From Pythium myriotylum (lineage: Eukaryota > Oomycota > Peronosporomycetes > Pythiales > Pythiaceae), in NCBI GenBank assembly GCA_023091665.1, contig JALJCQ010000031.1, forward strand, positions 946,837-1,010,836: a DNA stretch of 64,000 nucleotides, in the 5' to 3' direction. Below, piece by piece: positions 11,518-22,003 of this stretch (the stretch's first letter is position 1; every line of letters starts with the position of its first letter). The notes below the pieces were generated by a model. It ran no database searches, had not been told where the DNA came from, and saw nothing but the letters and a program-made list of their open reading frames with translations. A program made the position numbers and the translations under genes.

Positions 11518-12556
11518 TCAATCGGAAGTATACTCGGATTTCTTATTCACGTTTGCATCGGCCCCGTAAATACTGGCGGTGATCAGCTCTGTATCAACGA
11601 TTTTCTTACGCTCTTGGTAATCGTCGCGAAGTCCCTCCATAGCAGACAACAGGCCCGTTATGAAGTAGTGTGTATGTAATTCCAGACTCAATGCGTTGTA
11701 CCTTGTATAGGTCTTGCAGATCCTCGGTAGATCTCTTGTCGATGAAATGCAGGCGAACGGCAGGTCCATACTCACCTTTTTCGAACGTCTTCCATACCAA
11801 CCGTAATCTGAGCTTGATATTTTTGACCTCATCTCTTGCCACTTCATCGTCTTGGTTCAGACTTGTGATGAACGCTTTCAACTCTAAGAGGGCACAGTTG
11901 CGGTAGTATATGTGTCATGCGTGTAAAACTCAGCGCTTTAGCATACCATCGACGCTTTCAATCGCGCGTTTGTTGTCCTCCTGCGCAATGGCTGATTCCA
12001 CACGACGCAGTGGTGAGACGTAATTTGGCTCTGTGGCCCGGCTGTGATTCGACTCGGTTGTCCGGCTGTGATCCGGCTCTGCGGTCCGATTGGTTGCAAT
12101 CACATGCCTCGCGCGCTTCACGGGAGACAAGAGCCCGGTAGTCGATTCCCTTGTTTCACTTGGGCTTCGCTTCTGGGTCGACGATACACCCATTGTTAAT
12201 GATGAAGTCTTATTAGGGAGTGATCAATTTTCTCGTTCATCATGCTCTGCTCGACTCTACAGAACGGTGATCGACGCGTACAGGCGCAATGGAAAGATAC
12301 ACCTGTACCTAGGGTCTCTTTTTGGCTGCTAACGTTGAACCTACGCGCTGCTGACCACGTCAACGTCCATTCCCAGTTGCTCTTCGTGGTAGTTGAAGGC
12401 CATATTCCACCTCTGCGTGCCGTACATAGCGTTTGGATCTACCGCGACCCTTGACAGATCACATTGAAGTTGAACGTTGGTCCTCGTGGGTGCGAAGGCA
12501 CGTTCTGCGACCGTTGGAGCGAGTGTACGAGCCAACTGTTCATCTGTACAGCGCAT
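11518..12556 (-). CDS. Unrecognised intron-containing gene
   Basis: A likely spliced gene read leftward. The first segment starts at 12556 (MRCTDEQLARTLAPTVAE). A second coding segment covers about 12193-11978 (polar, with a repeated HSRTTE/HSRATE-type stretch). A GT-AG intron (GTATGC ... CTCTTAG) joins ESVD to ELKAFITSLNQ. A further intron of about 66 bp (GTACAACGC ... TGGAG) joins DLQDLYK to GLRDDYQERKK, and the gene ends ...KKSEYTSD at 11518. The C-terminal part (RLRLVWKTFEKGEYGPAVRLHF) looks folded and helical. The junction between the first two segments is not resolved. I do not recognise a family. It is convergent with the HTH-PDT gene (185 bp) and divergent from the SET gene (266 bp). 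Confidence 0.5.
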
Positions 12557-12822
12557 ACTCGTTTTTAAAGGTTTCTTTAGCTCGCCGTTGAGATCCTATT
12601 ACTTCATATCAACGAACGGCACCGATCAACCGATCAATGAGACCTCTTCCGCCGTCTGTCTTGCTGACCCAACCATGTTGCGGATTTGTGGAGCACGTGA
12701 CGCATATTGTTTTGCCCAGATATACATCGCAAAATGAAACAAACGACCGTTCTTGCGTGGCTACACGATTGTGAGTCTGTCATGGGCAACTGCACTGGTC
12801 GATGATATAGACTGTTGTTGTA

Positions 12823-13947
12823 GTGTACCGCATGCATGGGAGTGCGTCGAATCCAAACGAAGCGATACTACAACCCACAACACTTGTGCATCTGGACGAC
12901 GCACTCATGGAGCGCGAGAGTCACGTCCAACAGCGAAGCGCAAGCGAATCTAGCGATGATCCACTCGATACTAGCGACAACGAGGATTGCATGGCAAACG
13001 CAAGCGACGAGAGAAACGAGAAGCGTATGAGCAACAGCACGTCCGACCTTCACAGCGTAGAGCCTGTGAGCAATAACTACAAAAACGGCACCGATATTTC
13101 CGCTGCCTTATCGATCCCTCGAATTAGCGGCTCTAGAAGTGCTCCCATCGAAATCAGCGATGACGACAGCATCATGTCTAGCTCCGACTGCGAGAGAGAT
13201 ATGCTATCTGCAAGAAACAACAACGGAAACATCCTCGATCATCTGGCTACTCGGCCGACTTACGAGACCAACGACTTCACAGAAAAGGCAACTAGCGATC
13301 GAGGACCTGCATCAGCTGCATCATGGCCGTCAGACATAAAGCACTGGTTCAACAACGAGAGCCCTGAACAGGTGCGATTCACTCCAGACCGAAATTTGGG
13401 CAGGTGCAAGTGCACATCTGGCTGCTCCGAACAAACGTGTTTGAATGCGAGCAGCGCGATCTACTGTCTACCAAACAACTGCAACCTATGGCGAATGTGC
13501 GATAATCGGCTGACAGACTGCCAATCGCTCGCTCTCGTACACGGCAAGAAGGGATACGGTGTCATTACTACTGCACCTCTGCAGAGGCTCACAGTCATTG
13601 GTGAATACTGCGGCGTCGTCACCACCCAACACCGACTGACAGCAAATCAAGTCCTGTGCGGGTATGTTCTGCAGTTCAAATCGGCGTCCATCAAAGGCCA
13701 AACAGTGTACATCGATGCATCCACTGCAGGGAGCATGTGCCGATTCGTCAATCACTCATGTTCACCAAATTCTAGATTTGAGGAGAGAGCAAACCGGAGA
13801 TCACGGAAGATGATCATCATCACGCACACATCCATCCCTGCCGGGGATGAGATAACAGTCAGATACGAATCTGAACGGCCGTTCGAATGCCTGTGCAATG
13901 CTGAAAACTGCAAATCTAAAAGACCAAGTAAAGTAGTTAACTTCTGA
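12823..13947 (+). CDS. SET-domain protein (putative histone-lysine methyltransferase)
   Basis: 374 residues. Residues 1-185 are acidic and disordered, with a candidate SUMO-interacting motif PIEISDDDS at 108-116. A Cys-rich pre-SET-like segment (CKCTSGCSEQTC, about 195-233) precedes a complete SET domain: GYGV at 244-247, GEYCG at 260-264, the SAM/lysine-channel motif RFVNHSCSPNS at 307-317, and GDEITVRY at 341-348. The post-SET zinc site is CLCNAENC, about 356-363. All core catalytic signatures of the family are visible, so an active enzyme that methylates lysine on histones or other proteins using S-adenosylmethionine is plausible. The first ATG in frame is at 12823; an upstream exon cannot be excluded. 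It is transcribed away from the neighbouring unrecognised gene and lies within 3.5 kb of the Helitron gene, so it may be cargo or a host gene. Confidence 0.8.
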   Translation: MYRMHGSASNPNEAILQPTTLVHLDDALMERESHVQQRSASESSDDPLDTSDNEDCMANASDERNEKRMSNSTSDLHSVEPVSNNYKNGTDISAALSIPRISGSRSAPIEISDDDSIMSSSDCERDMLSARNNNGNILDHLATRPTYETNDFTEKATSDRGPASAASWPSDIKHWFNNESPEQVRFTPDRNLGRCKCTSGCSEQTCLNASSAIYCLPNNCNLWRMCDNRLTDCQSLALVHGKKGYGVITTAPLQRLTVIGEYCGVVTTQHRLTANQVLCGYVLQFKSASIKGQTVYIDASTAGSMCRFVNHSCSPNSRFEERANRRSRKMIIITHTSIPAGDEITVRYESERPFECLCNAENCKSKRPSKVVNF

Positions 13948-14085
13948 ATGACTCGACCGCAATTACTTTCCATAACATTGGCTTTACATGTCGAAGTGCT
14001 CTCAAACCTCAGCAGTGCTCACTTTCTCTGACTCCTAGCACGGCCCATCGTCTGGGTCTGGACTTAGAATGATCAAAGTCCATAT

Positions 14086-14176
14086 CCTGTACAGACGCCT
14101 CAACGACGCTGTCCATATTTTGCCCAGACGCCTCAACGACGCCTCAACGACGCTTCAACGACGCCTCAACGGCGTT
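14086..14176. repeat. Minisatellite, CGCCTCAACGACG-type units
   Basis: Short imperfect tandem units (CGCCTCAACGACG and variants with CTTCAACGACG or GTTAAG endings) are repeated about six times. The sequence is non-coding, lies downstream of the SET gene, and the remainder up to about 14800 shows nothing recognisable. Confidence 0.7.
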
Positions 14177-14848
14177 AAGTTCGCACCTGAGCTTCAAGAA
14201 AATACTTGCGTTTTGTATTCAATCGCTACGTTCGCAATTTTTTTTGGTAAGTGCGGTGGTCTGCATCTGACCCATCTGAGTATAACGCAACACAGGTCAT
14301 TTGACAGGTGAATGTGAGACTTTAATATCGCTTCTTGACGGGTATGATTTCTGACGTTGTCCGACCCACTCCACGCCTTATCAGACGCCTAATCAGATCG
14401 ACGACTCAAGACACAGGTTTACGGTACTTCCCATTGAATTGTTCGATTTTCACTAGTCTATCAGCTTCTGCGACGCTTCGTCGAGAGAAACATGGTATAT
14501 TGCAATCTGCGGTTATTGAGATTCTTCGTGGTTATTATGGTATGAAGTGATTGGAGATTCGAGGTTATTTTGGAATAAACATTTGCGGGTTTGGATGCAC
14601 GCATCCGTGCTGATAAGCTGGGTTCCGCAGCCACAGATTCGGACGTATTGATATGACAGCTGAGGTTTTTCCATCCAGTATGCCAGAAATAGAACCGTAC
14701 AGTGACAGAAAGTTATGACAGCAAAAGTTTTACCCAATCATATCCAGTATCCAATGGACCAATCAATTCCACAGAGTCAGACGGCAGCAGTCTGGCGGGT
14801 CAGTCGACGGGCACGTCGGACACACCACTTGATCGTGGTGACGTGGGT

Positions 14849-15187
14849 TCAATTCCCACTGCTGTCAAAAGGCAAGTTAAAGGAGCAATGCTTCATGTGG
14901 GTGCCGGGGTTCCCACACAGCAGCCTCGTCGAGCTAGCCCCGGCCTTCCAAAGGCGCGCCATCTTGAGCTTGAACTCGTTCGTGTACATGCGTCGCCGAG
15001 TACCCGACAGCCGCCGCTTCTTCACTCGACGGGCTGGCGCGGGCGGCTCCGGCAGCTCGGGCAGCTCCGGCTCATCGCTGTCCTCAGACGCCGTGTCGCT
15101 GGAGGAGCTGGCGCCGTCCCCCTTCCTCGTGGCGTCGTCGCGCAACCCCCACAGCACGAAACGACGAAGCAGGAGATCCTCGTCCAT
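14849..15187 (-). pseudogene. N-terminal fragment of a transposase-like HTH protein
   Basis: The frame starts MDEDLLLRRFVLWGLRDD, continues with an acidic Ser/Glu/Pro-rich linker and a basic patch (RRVKKRRLSGTRRR), then YTNEFKLKMARLWKAGAS. That last segment resembles the first helices of a transposase HTH. It ends abruptly where the sequence changes character (about 14935), so the catalytic part is missing. The element family cannot be named. Confidence 0.35.
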
Positions 15188-16186
15188 CGTGGGGAGGGTG
15201 GAGGGTCAATGGAGCAGTGAGCGCGGGCTTCATCTTGCAGGGCGGGAAAAGTGTGGGGTTGGATCGAGTCGATCCACGGCAAGCGTTGATTGGTCGAAAA
15301 TTTGTATTCTGGCAAAAACCTCAATTTACAGTTTAGCCTCGTTGTCATATCTTTGCGTCTGTCATATCAATACATCCGAATCTGTATTAGGGAGTTTTCT
15401 AGGGTTTCTCAGGAAAGGGGTGGATCTTGCGTGCTTCGAACACTCGCTTCAGACCCGGATATCACAACTTCTTTGAGGCGGAGACCCGGAACTCTGACAC
15501 GACACTACAACTAGACCCTCACAAGTCTAGAGGCAGCGAGAAAGAACGGCTTGGAGACGATGGAGCTCTTGGAGAACTCCTACGGGGAACTTGGCAGGAA
15601 GCGCAGGCAAAACCACCCGGCCCTCGGCCAGACTGATCACTTCGGATCGCGACGGTACCCAAAACAGGCGGCCGATCGACCAGACTGATCACTTCGAAAC
15701 TCTTAGTAACTTCCTCGAGATACTGACGGGCTACTGTTGAGGGGGAATCAGGGGGCTTCTGCGAGAAGGAGGAAAAATTGTGGACTGACTCCCACGGAAT
15801 TAGCGGCAGAGAATCGCCCCTTTCCGTGGGTTATTGGGTGACAAGCACCCGTTCCTACCTACTGAAATCTGTCAAATATAAGGTTCCTACTCCTACTGTT
15901 TTTATGTGAGATCTCTAAATAAAGAGAAATACGATAACTTGAAGGCCGAATCTGGAATACGGAATCTTGACTTGGGCGCCAGACTGTTCACTTAGTCTTG
16001 ATTTGGGTACTAAGGGTACGCCAGACTGATCACTTCCTTGGGACTTGGTCGTGCACGCCTTCACCTGACTGGTCACCTCATGCTCGCAGAACTCATGTCC
16101 TCGGAATCGGGGCGCTATACCACAGCCGTCCCCTGCGAAGCTCCAGCACCGCGAAGAAGAGCGAGCATACTTGGATCGCCGCTCCG
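15188..16186. other. Non-coding tract with scattered CCAGACTG(A/T)TCACT motifs, downstream of the SF1 helicase
   Basis: No intact gene is seen. The 3' side of the helicase pseudogene carries further copies of a short motif that is also found inside its coding region (starts near 15628, 15680, 15979, 16021, and a variant near 16071). Read on the minus strand the motif encodes EVISLA or VNSLA, but here the frames contain stops. This suggests decayed continuation of the same polyprotein. Confidence 0.5.
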
Positions 16187-19100
16187 TCACAACAGCACTG
16201 CATCTTGGGCGTCGCCAATGACTCTTGAGTCGTTAGCGCTGGCCAATTTCCTCATATGGTCTTTGTCTTTCAGCACCGCGCCAGCTTCCTCGGGTGTCCA
16301 TCTCGATCTCCCGTACGTGATCCTCATGTCAATCGCTTGTTGGCGGAATTTGGCCCACGTGCTGTCTTGCGTGAGAGTCTGGTCATCCGCGAGAACGAAC
16401 ATATACTCTTTGGCGCGACTCAGGGACACCAGCAATCGCGAGGGATTATTCTCCAAGAATCCCATCTTCACATGGCGTACCATCGAGGTGATCGTAATAT
16501 CCGCTTCACACCCTTGGCTCGAGTCCACGGTCTTCACCTCCACGACTAGAAAATTCTCGTAGAGATCCTTCCACTGCAGGGTGTCCTCCTTCAGTCTCCT
16601 GACCTGATCTGCATAGGGGGAGATGACTAGGATACTTTTGCGCCACACCCTATGCGTCATCTTGGATTGCAGTTTGAGCTGCGCCTTGATCCGCAAGATC
16701 AGTTCCATCACCAGCGCCTGTTCGATCACGTTCACGAACTTCTCCTCACTCGCAGTTTTCCGTCTCCCGTCGGGGTGAAAACCTTCATTGCCTGAGTCGA
16801 GCCATATTGCGGACGGTCCTCGAGGCAGGGGGGTCCGTTCTCAACTCCATCTCTAGACCAACTTGCGTTATCTCGCAGTGGCGGTAGCAGCATCCCAACT
16901 AGATAGCCCGGTGTGTTGCTGATAGCGGAGCGCAGGGGGTAGTCATAAAAAGGTTGCAATAGTGTCACCAAATCTGGTCCACACCGGAAAATGTCCTCCG
17001 TCGTTAGCCCCGGGAACTTCATGCCGTAAGATGCATAACAATGCTCGAACGTGTGGAACACAGACCAATTGAGCTTGTGCCGTCTCTCATCGCCGGGGAA
17101 CCTCTCAGCGAAATTTGTCGGCAGCGAGCTGTACCCCCGCAGCTGGTTGGGGTCCCCTGCTAGTAGCAGCGTGTGCGTACCTTCGCGAAGAGCTTGGATC
17201 ACCGCGGCCTCCGCAACCTGCGCGCCTTCGTCGATTCGTCGATGATCACCACGTGATTCGCTAGATGCTGATATTTCGCACTCCCCATCGTCGCTAATGT
17301 GGCAACAAGGACCTTCGCTCGAGCTAACAAATGGTCTTCGTACTTCTTCATTTCGGGTGCCATCATGTCGGGCCGGTCAGGGTATATCCGTTCTATTAAC
17401 ACCCGTCTTTTCTTCATGAGTTCGTCGAGGTAGATCCCTGCAAACTCCTGCATGTGAGCATCACATTTCCCAAGCCTCAATATTTCGTCTTCGGGCACTA
17501 GGTTCTTCTGCCGGAGTCGTCGGAGGTCCTCATCAATCGCGGCGTTCGTTTCAGACACGACTGCAATCACTTCCTTGGGGTACGCCTCACGGTGGACGGA
17601 TATCGCGCGCGTCAGTGTCGTCGTCTTGCCGCAGCCAAACGGGCCGCGCACTAACATGATGCCAGTCTTCGTAACGAATTCCTCGACCACTCTCATTTGG
17701 CTTGGTCTCAGGATGAGCGACTTCGACCACATCCTCACTTTCTTCGCTCGGGTCTGTTGAGGTCGCGGGCGTTCCTTCTGATGCATGTCCCGCATGGCAA
17801 GCGCCGTGACGAGCGGCGCAGGTCGCGACGCCGCTTGGTCTATCGCCAGGAAACGTCGCACGTAGTTCAGTAAACTTGTCCTCGGGACCCACATTAAATC
17901 GAGTCTGCTTGGTTGGGCTGACGTGATACTCGCGTTCGTGACTATAAACCACCGGGGTCCAGATCTCATAAACACCCCGCGGCCCAATACCTGACGCTCG
18001 TGTAAATATCTCTCGCCCGCCACCACCGCCCCGTAATCCCATGGTGAGAGCTGCGCTTCGCAGACCTGCTGATCTGTAGTCATATCTAGAGAGAGATATA
18101 ACGTGGTCATCGAGCACAATAACGACTGAAGATGGATCACCGATCTTGCACCATCGCTCCCTTGTTCGTCACCTTCGCTTCCACCGCCAGGCCACTCTTC
18201 TGACATCTGATTAGTCATCGATCCCCCTGAGAGCCTCAGCCGGACACATTTCCCGTCTCGCTTGATGGGTGGCAAGTCGGGGCCTTCAGTGGCGTAGAGC
18301 ATCTCGAGATGCGTCGCAAGCGCGCCCGCTAGCAGGTAGTCTTTCACGCTCGTGAAGTAGTCGAAGTTGACCCGTCGCATCTTGAAATATCGCCAGTGTC
18401 TACATTCGCCTTCGTACTGGAAATGCGGGTGGTTCACATCGTACGCTAAGCAGCAGTCTTTGTCTCGACACTCTCCGTTCTTAATTGTCCACATCTCCCT
18501 CAAGAATATTGCGCGCGATTCTTCGCCGCGCGAGAGGATTGTTCCGGCCAGCATCAATTCCCTCAGCAAACACTTGTCGACGGGGGGTGCCGGACCGTCA
18601 GGAAGGCGCATCTTGTCCAGGCCACCTTCAATCATATCTTCCACACGCTGCTCACTATCCTTGTAAAACGTCCTCAACTTGGAGTCTGGTGCGAGATCAC
18701 TCGCTTTCAAACGATCGCATGTGTCGGCTGAGAGAACTTTCCTTGATTGGTCTGGAGCTATTCGGACGGTGATGTATTGTGGTGCACCATCGTGTGCATT
18801 TCGCCACACCACTTCGTCCTCCTCTACCATCGGCGCAGCGTGTGGTGGGTCTTGAGGCCCTTGGATCTCGTGGGATCCGCCTTTGCTGCTCTCTGCGGCA
18901 TGGTCTTCCAAACTGGAGGGAGCGTGCCCCCCCCCGGAAGGGACCAGACTGTTCACTACGCTTCGACTGGCGACTGGTTCCTTGGCCAGACTGATCACTT
19001 CAGATGGAGGGTCCACTAAAAGGTCGACCAAGTTAGTTGCCTTCGCTACCTCCGCCAGACTGTTCACTCCAGCTTGTGCGGCCTCTGACAAACCTTCCAG

Positions 19101-19622
19101 ACTGTTCACTTCGTCTTCACCGTCCACTAATGGGGTAGCCAGACTGATCACTTCGGGTGCGTGGTCCGAAACTTCGTCAGCCTTGGACGAAGCTTGAGCA
19201 GTCGGAACGTCGGCCCCTGTATCTGCTGGCACGCCTTCATGCACTAGAGTTGGAGGTGTTCCGTCCGTAGCACCTTCGCTCACGCTTCCTCCGGGAGCCT
19301 GCAGTTCGTGGGTCTCAGTCTCTCTGGGCGCTGGAGTTTCTCCAGTAGTTCCCGCGATCACACTGGCGCTGTCCTCAAGGCTCTCGCCCGCGTCCGTCGC
19401 TCTGACACCGTCTTCTTGCTCCAAGTCCGTCGACAGATTCTCTGCTTGGCCGCTCATCCCTTGGTCCGTGTCTCGCTTGGACCCTTCACTTGCTTGCTGG
19501 CTGCAATATTCTACGATGGCCGTCACCTCACCAAGAGCTTGTGCCACAGCAAGGTCGACGTCTTCTTCATCAGGTCCGGCTGGGTCATTCGTTGGTGCGT
19601 CATCATCTGACTCTTCATTCAC
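16187..19622 (-). pseudogene. UPF1-like SF1 helicase with acidic N-terminus, frameshifted
   Basis: Read from 19622. An acidic region of about 270 residues contains repeated EVISLA/VNSLA peptides. A Cys/His-rich segment (ECRDKDCCLAYDVNHPHF) follows. The SF1B helicase core comes next: Walker A GPFGCGKTTT; motif II as IIDE; motif III LLLAGDPNQL; motif IV-like SILVISPYADQV; motif V TVDSSQGCEADI; motif VI LLVSLSRAKEYMFVL. The order and motifs match UPF1/SMG2-type RNA or DNA helicases. Two lesions are visible: an 8-bp tandem duplication (ATCGACGA twice, about 17232-17247) shifts the frame right at motif II, and one base is missing in an A-run near 16750. The frame is open to the upstream SANT/Myb ORF except for one amber codon. 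A transposon or retroelement origin is more likely than a host UPF1 because a second decayed copy exists at 35.9-41.2 kb. Confidence 0.8.
18944..19154. repeat. Cluster of five CCAGACTG(A/T)TCACT motifs in the helicase N-terminus
   Basis: Copies start near 18944, 18986, 19055, 19097 and 19139, about 40-70 bp apart. On the coding (minus) strand they give the peptides SEVISLA, DEVNSL, GVNSLA, EVISLAK and VVNSLV. The same motif recurs at 15.63-16.09 kb. Confidence 0.75.
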
Positions 19623-19667
19623 GCCCTCGAACGAGATCTCGTCTCCACTCTCGACGACGCTCTCGAC

Positions 19668-20741
19668 CTACGCACTGTCAGATCGCAGGGCTAGTAGCGT
19701 CTCAGCCAATACGGCGCTTGGCATCGTGTACTCCGCGTGGGCGACGGTCTTCCCTGGCTGAGTGGCACCACCTTGGTTGGATTCGCACACAAACGGCTCG
19801 ATGAGGATTCCTTGGCCTGGACTGGCTTCCTTCTCTTCTGTCGAGCCACCGACTTCCCCATCGATAACTTTCAGCTCCTTCCAACGACGACGCACAGCAA
19901 ACTCGGAGACTTCCAACGCTGCCGAGAGTTCTTTAATCGCTTGTCCGCGCTTCCGTTTCTCTTGCTTCATAGCCTGACGAATCTGTTGGTCGTCCTTGTC
20001 CGTCCACCGCCTGGGCAGCTTCGTCGCCTCGGGTCTCCCATCACGTAAGGTGTTCAGTCGTTTATTGATGGCCACAATGGTGCGGTCACCAATGGGTACT
20101 CCGTCTCGTTCTCCGAGGGCAAGGAGTTCGCTCTGTATCGCTTCGTGACATATAGCTGCGCCCTCGTCCTTATGCGCGTGTAGAGCCTTCACCAATACGG
20201 CGTCTTCGTCGGGATGCCATACTCGGCGCGCCATTGTCAGCATTTGTCGGTCAGTGGCCGTCCTCTGGTCGCTTGAACGGTTGCTCTTGCGACTCGAATC
20301 TCGCTCTGAGATGCTGGAGAGCTTGGTCATCACTGTCTTGTACTCTCGAGATGTCCACCCGTGAGCCTGGACCTTATCAAGATACTTCGCATATATGTCT
20401 CGGTTCGAGGTCTTCGCCTTCTTCTCTGCAGTCAGAAACGCTTCCTGCTCAGGCGTCCACTTGGTGAGCTTGGGCTCTGTATTCTTCCTCAACTCTAGAT
20501 CTCGTTGGCAGCGAGCTCGGCAGGCATTAGCATCACGCAATGGGTGTCCGGTAACTTCGTTGATCTTGTTGAATTCCTCAGCGAACCGGTCCCACGTCCA
20601 CTTGTTGCGGTCATTCAGCTCGTACAGGACGCGTAAATCGGCGAAGGAGAAGATGATGATCATTTTGCCATTGGACCCACGTCGAAGGCGATGCTTGAGG
20701 CTTGTTTCGCTATCTGTGAGGCAGGTCCAGCGATCCTCCAT
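19668..20741 (-). CDS. SANT/Myb-like multi-repeat protein, in frame with the helicase through a TAG
   Basis: A frame of about 357 residues with several Trp-anchored SANT/Myb-like repeats: NKWTWDRFAEEFNKI, KWTPEQEAFLTAEKK, VWHPDEDAVLVKALHAH and RRWTDKDDQQIRQAMKQEK. The last is followed by a helix-rich HTH (QAIKELSAALEVSEFAVRRR). Such domains bind DNA or chromatin. The first about 27 residues are antisense to the MULE transposase next door, so the real start is probably the Met at about 20663 or the gene was cut by the junction there. The stop is a single TAG (19668-19670). The same frame then stays open for 15 codons to the helicase Met at 19622, so the two ORFs may be one polyprotein joined by readthrough or broken by a nonsense change. 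Confidence 0.65.
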   Translation of the reverse strand: MEDRWTCLTDSETSLKHRLRRGSNGKMIIIFSFADLRVLYELNDRNKWTWDRFAEEFNKINEVTGHPLRDANACRARCQRDLELRKNTEPKLTKWTPEQEAFLTAEKKAKTSNRDIYAKYLDKVQAHGWTSREYKTVMTKLSSISERDSSRKSNRSSDQRTATDRQMLTMARRVWHPDEDAVLVKALHAHKDEGAAICHEAIQSELLALGERDGVPIGDRTIVAINKRLNTLRDGRPEATKLPRRWTDKDDQQIRQAMKQEKRKRGQAIKELSAALEVSEFAVRRRWKELKVIDGEVGGSTEEKEASPGQGILIEPFVCESNQGGATQPGKTVAHAEYTMPSAVLAETLLALRSDSA

Positions 20742-22003
20742 GCTGATGCTACATTTAAACTTAGCGACCTTGGCTATCCTATCATAACGTGCGGCGTGAC
20801 GGACAAAGGCAGATCGTATCAGATAGCTGCTCTATTCATTGTCAGCCACCGTACGACGGACGACTATGCCAACTGCATGCGAAGCTTAAATCGCCTGACA
20901 CGGAGGTTGTATAAGAAGACACTCAGTGTTCACGCTGTCATGGGCGACGCGGAGGTGCAAGAGTTCGCGCACAAGCCGGTTCTTATGTGTTATTTTCACG
21001 TTCTGTACAATGTCCGACGTCACACGAGGTCGCTCCACTCGGCGTGGGGCGCCGAGTGGAGCATGAAGCGGATTTATTCCGAATTCAAGCGCGCGAGCTC
21101 GCTAGGTGGCGCTCAATCAAGGAGTTAAAAGGGTTTGCTGACTACTTCTACAAGCAGTGGCTCCAAGGCCGCTACACTAAGTGGCAAGTTTTCCGCACAC
21201 CGGCCGGGTTTGCATCGACAAATAACCCTTGTGAGACTTTTAACGCAACAGTGAAGAACTTCGTCGGCCGAAGAAGATTTCACATGCAAATGCTCATCAA
21301 ACAGCTCATTGATGTGATTGACTCCAGAAATCCCGTAAAGCCAGTTTTGTCGAGTGTGGTTCCAGAGCCTGTCAGGAAGCTCAAGGACGCAGCGGAGTAC
21401 TACATTGAAAATGATCTGGTTGCAGTCACGAAGAGTGGGAGCGGCAATTTCGTGCGGGTGCGTCACCTCGACATCATGCGCAACGTGCAAGATTCTGAGA
21501 AAGCAACCTACCCAGAACACTTTACCGATGACACCGACCCCGCCGTGGTCGAAGCAAATCATCATCAAGACGTTCTCCGCGAAGCTTCCGTCTCAATGGC
21601 TGTGTGGGAGGGTGCAATTGAAGACGACAAGTCAAAGCGCGCAGGCGCTCGACTCTACACAAAGTATGTCGAGTGGAGTTTGCGTCGTGCCCACCGGCAA
21701 GACATGCCAAGTGCCGGTTGGGTAGTGGATCCTGTGAAATGCGTGTGCGAGTGTGCATACTTCTTCAAGTTTGCAACGTGTGCACACATTTTAATTGCTA
21801 GGAAGTACACGGGGAGGACGGCTGACAAAAAGCTAAGAAGCCGCGTTGTTGGAAAGGTCCCAGGCAAAAGGAAGGGGGCACAGACAGGAGTACGTAGCAA
21901 GACTAAGAATGCGAAGCGCGCATCATGCCAAGTCCCCAAGCTCGACCTGAGCAAATTCCATCCGACTCAGTCTCATTGGGTCCGTTGTCGAGTCCGTCGC
22001 TAA
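20663..22003 (+). pseudogene. MULE (Mutator-like) transposase, N-terminally truncated
   Basis: The first frame (from about 20691) contains ACFAICEAGPAILHADATFK with the first catalytic Asp, VMGDAE with the second, and the C-H pair in LMCYFHVLYNVR. A frameshift near 21100 moves into a second frame (to 22003) with NNPCETFNATVK, a candidate for the catalytic Glu, and a SWIM zinc finger (CVCECAYFF...CAHIL). This is the normal MULE order: DDE core then SWIM. The N-terminal DNA-binding part is missing and the left boundary abuts the SANT ORF on the opposite strand. No TIRs were identified. Confidence 0.85.

Noticed and set aside
14783..14867. tRNA-like sequence with 7-bp acceptor stem (GGCAGCA/TGCTGTC), T-arm GTGGGTTCAATTCCCAC and B-box
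   Set aside because: The 51 bases between acceptor and T-arm cannot form a D-arm plus a normal 17-base anticodon arm even with a long variable arm. It may be a decayed tRNA or SINE head, but is not a supportable tRNA gene.
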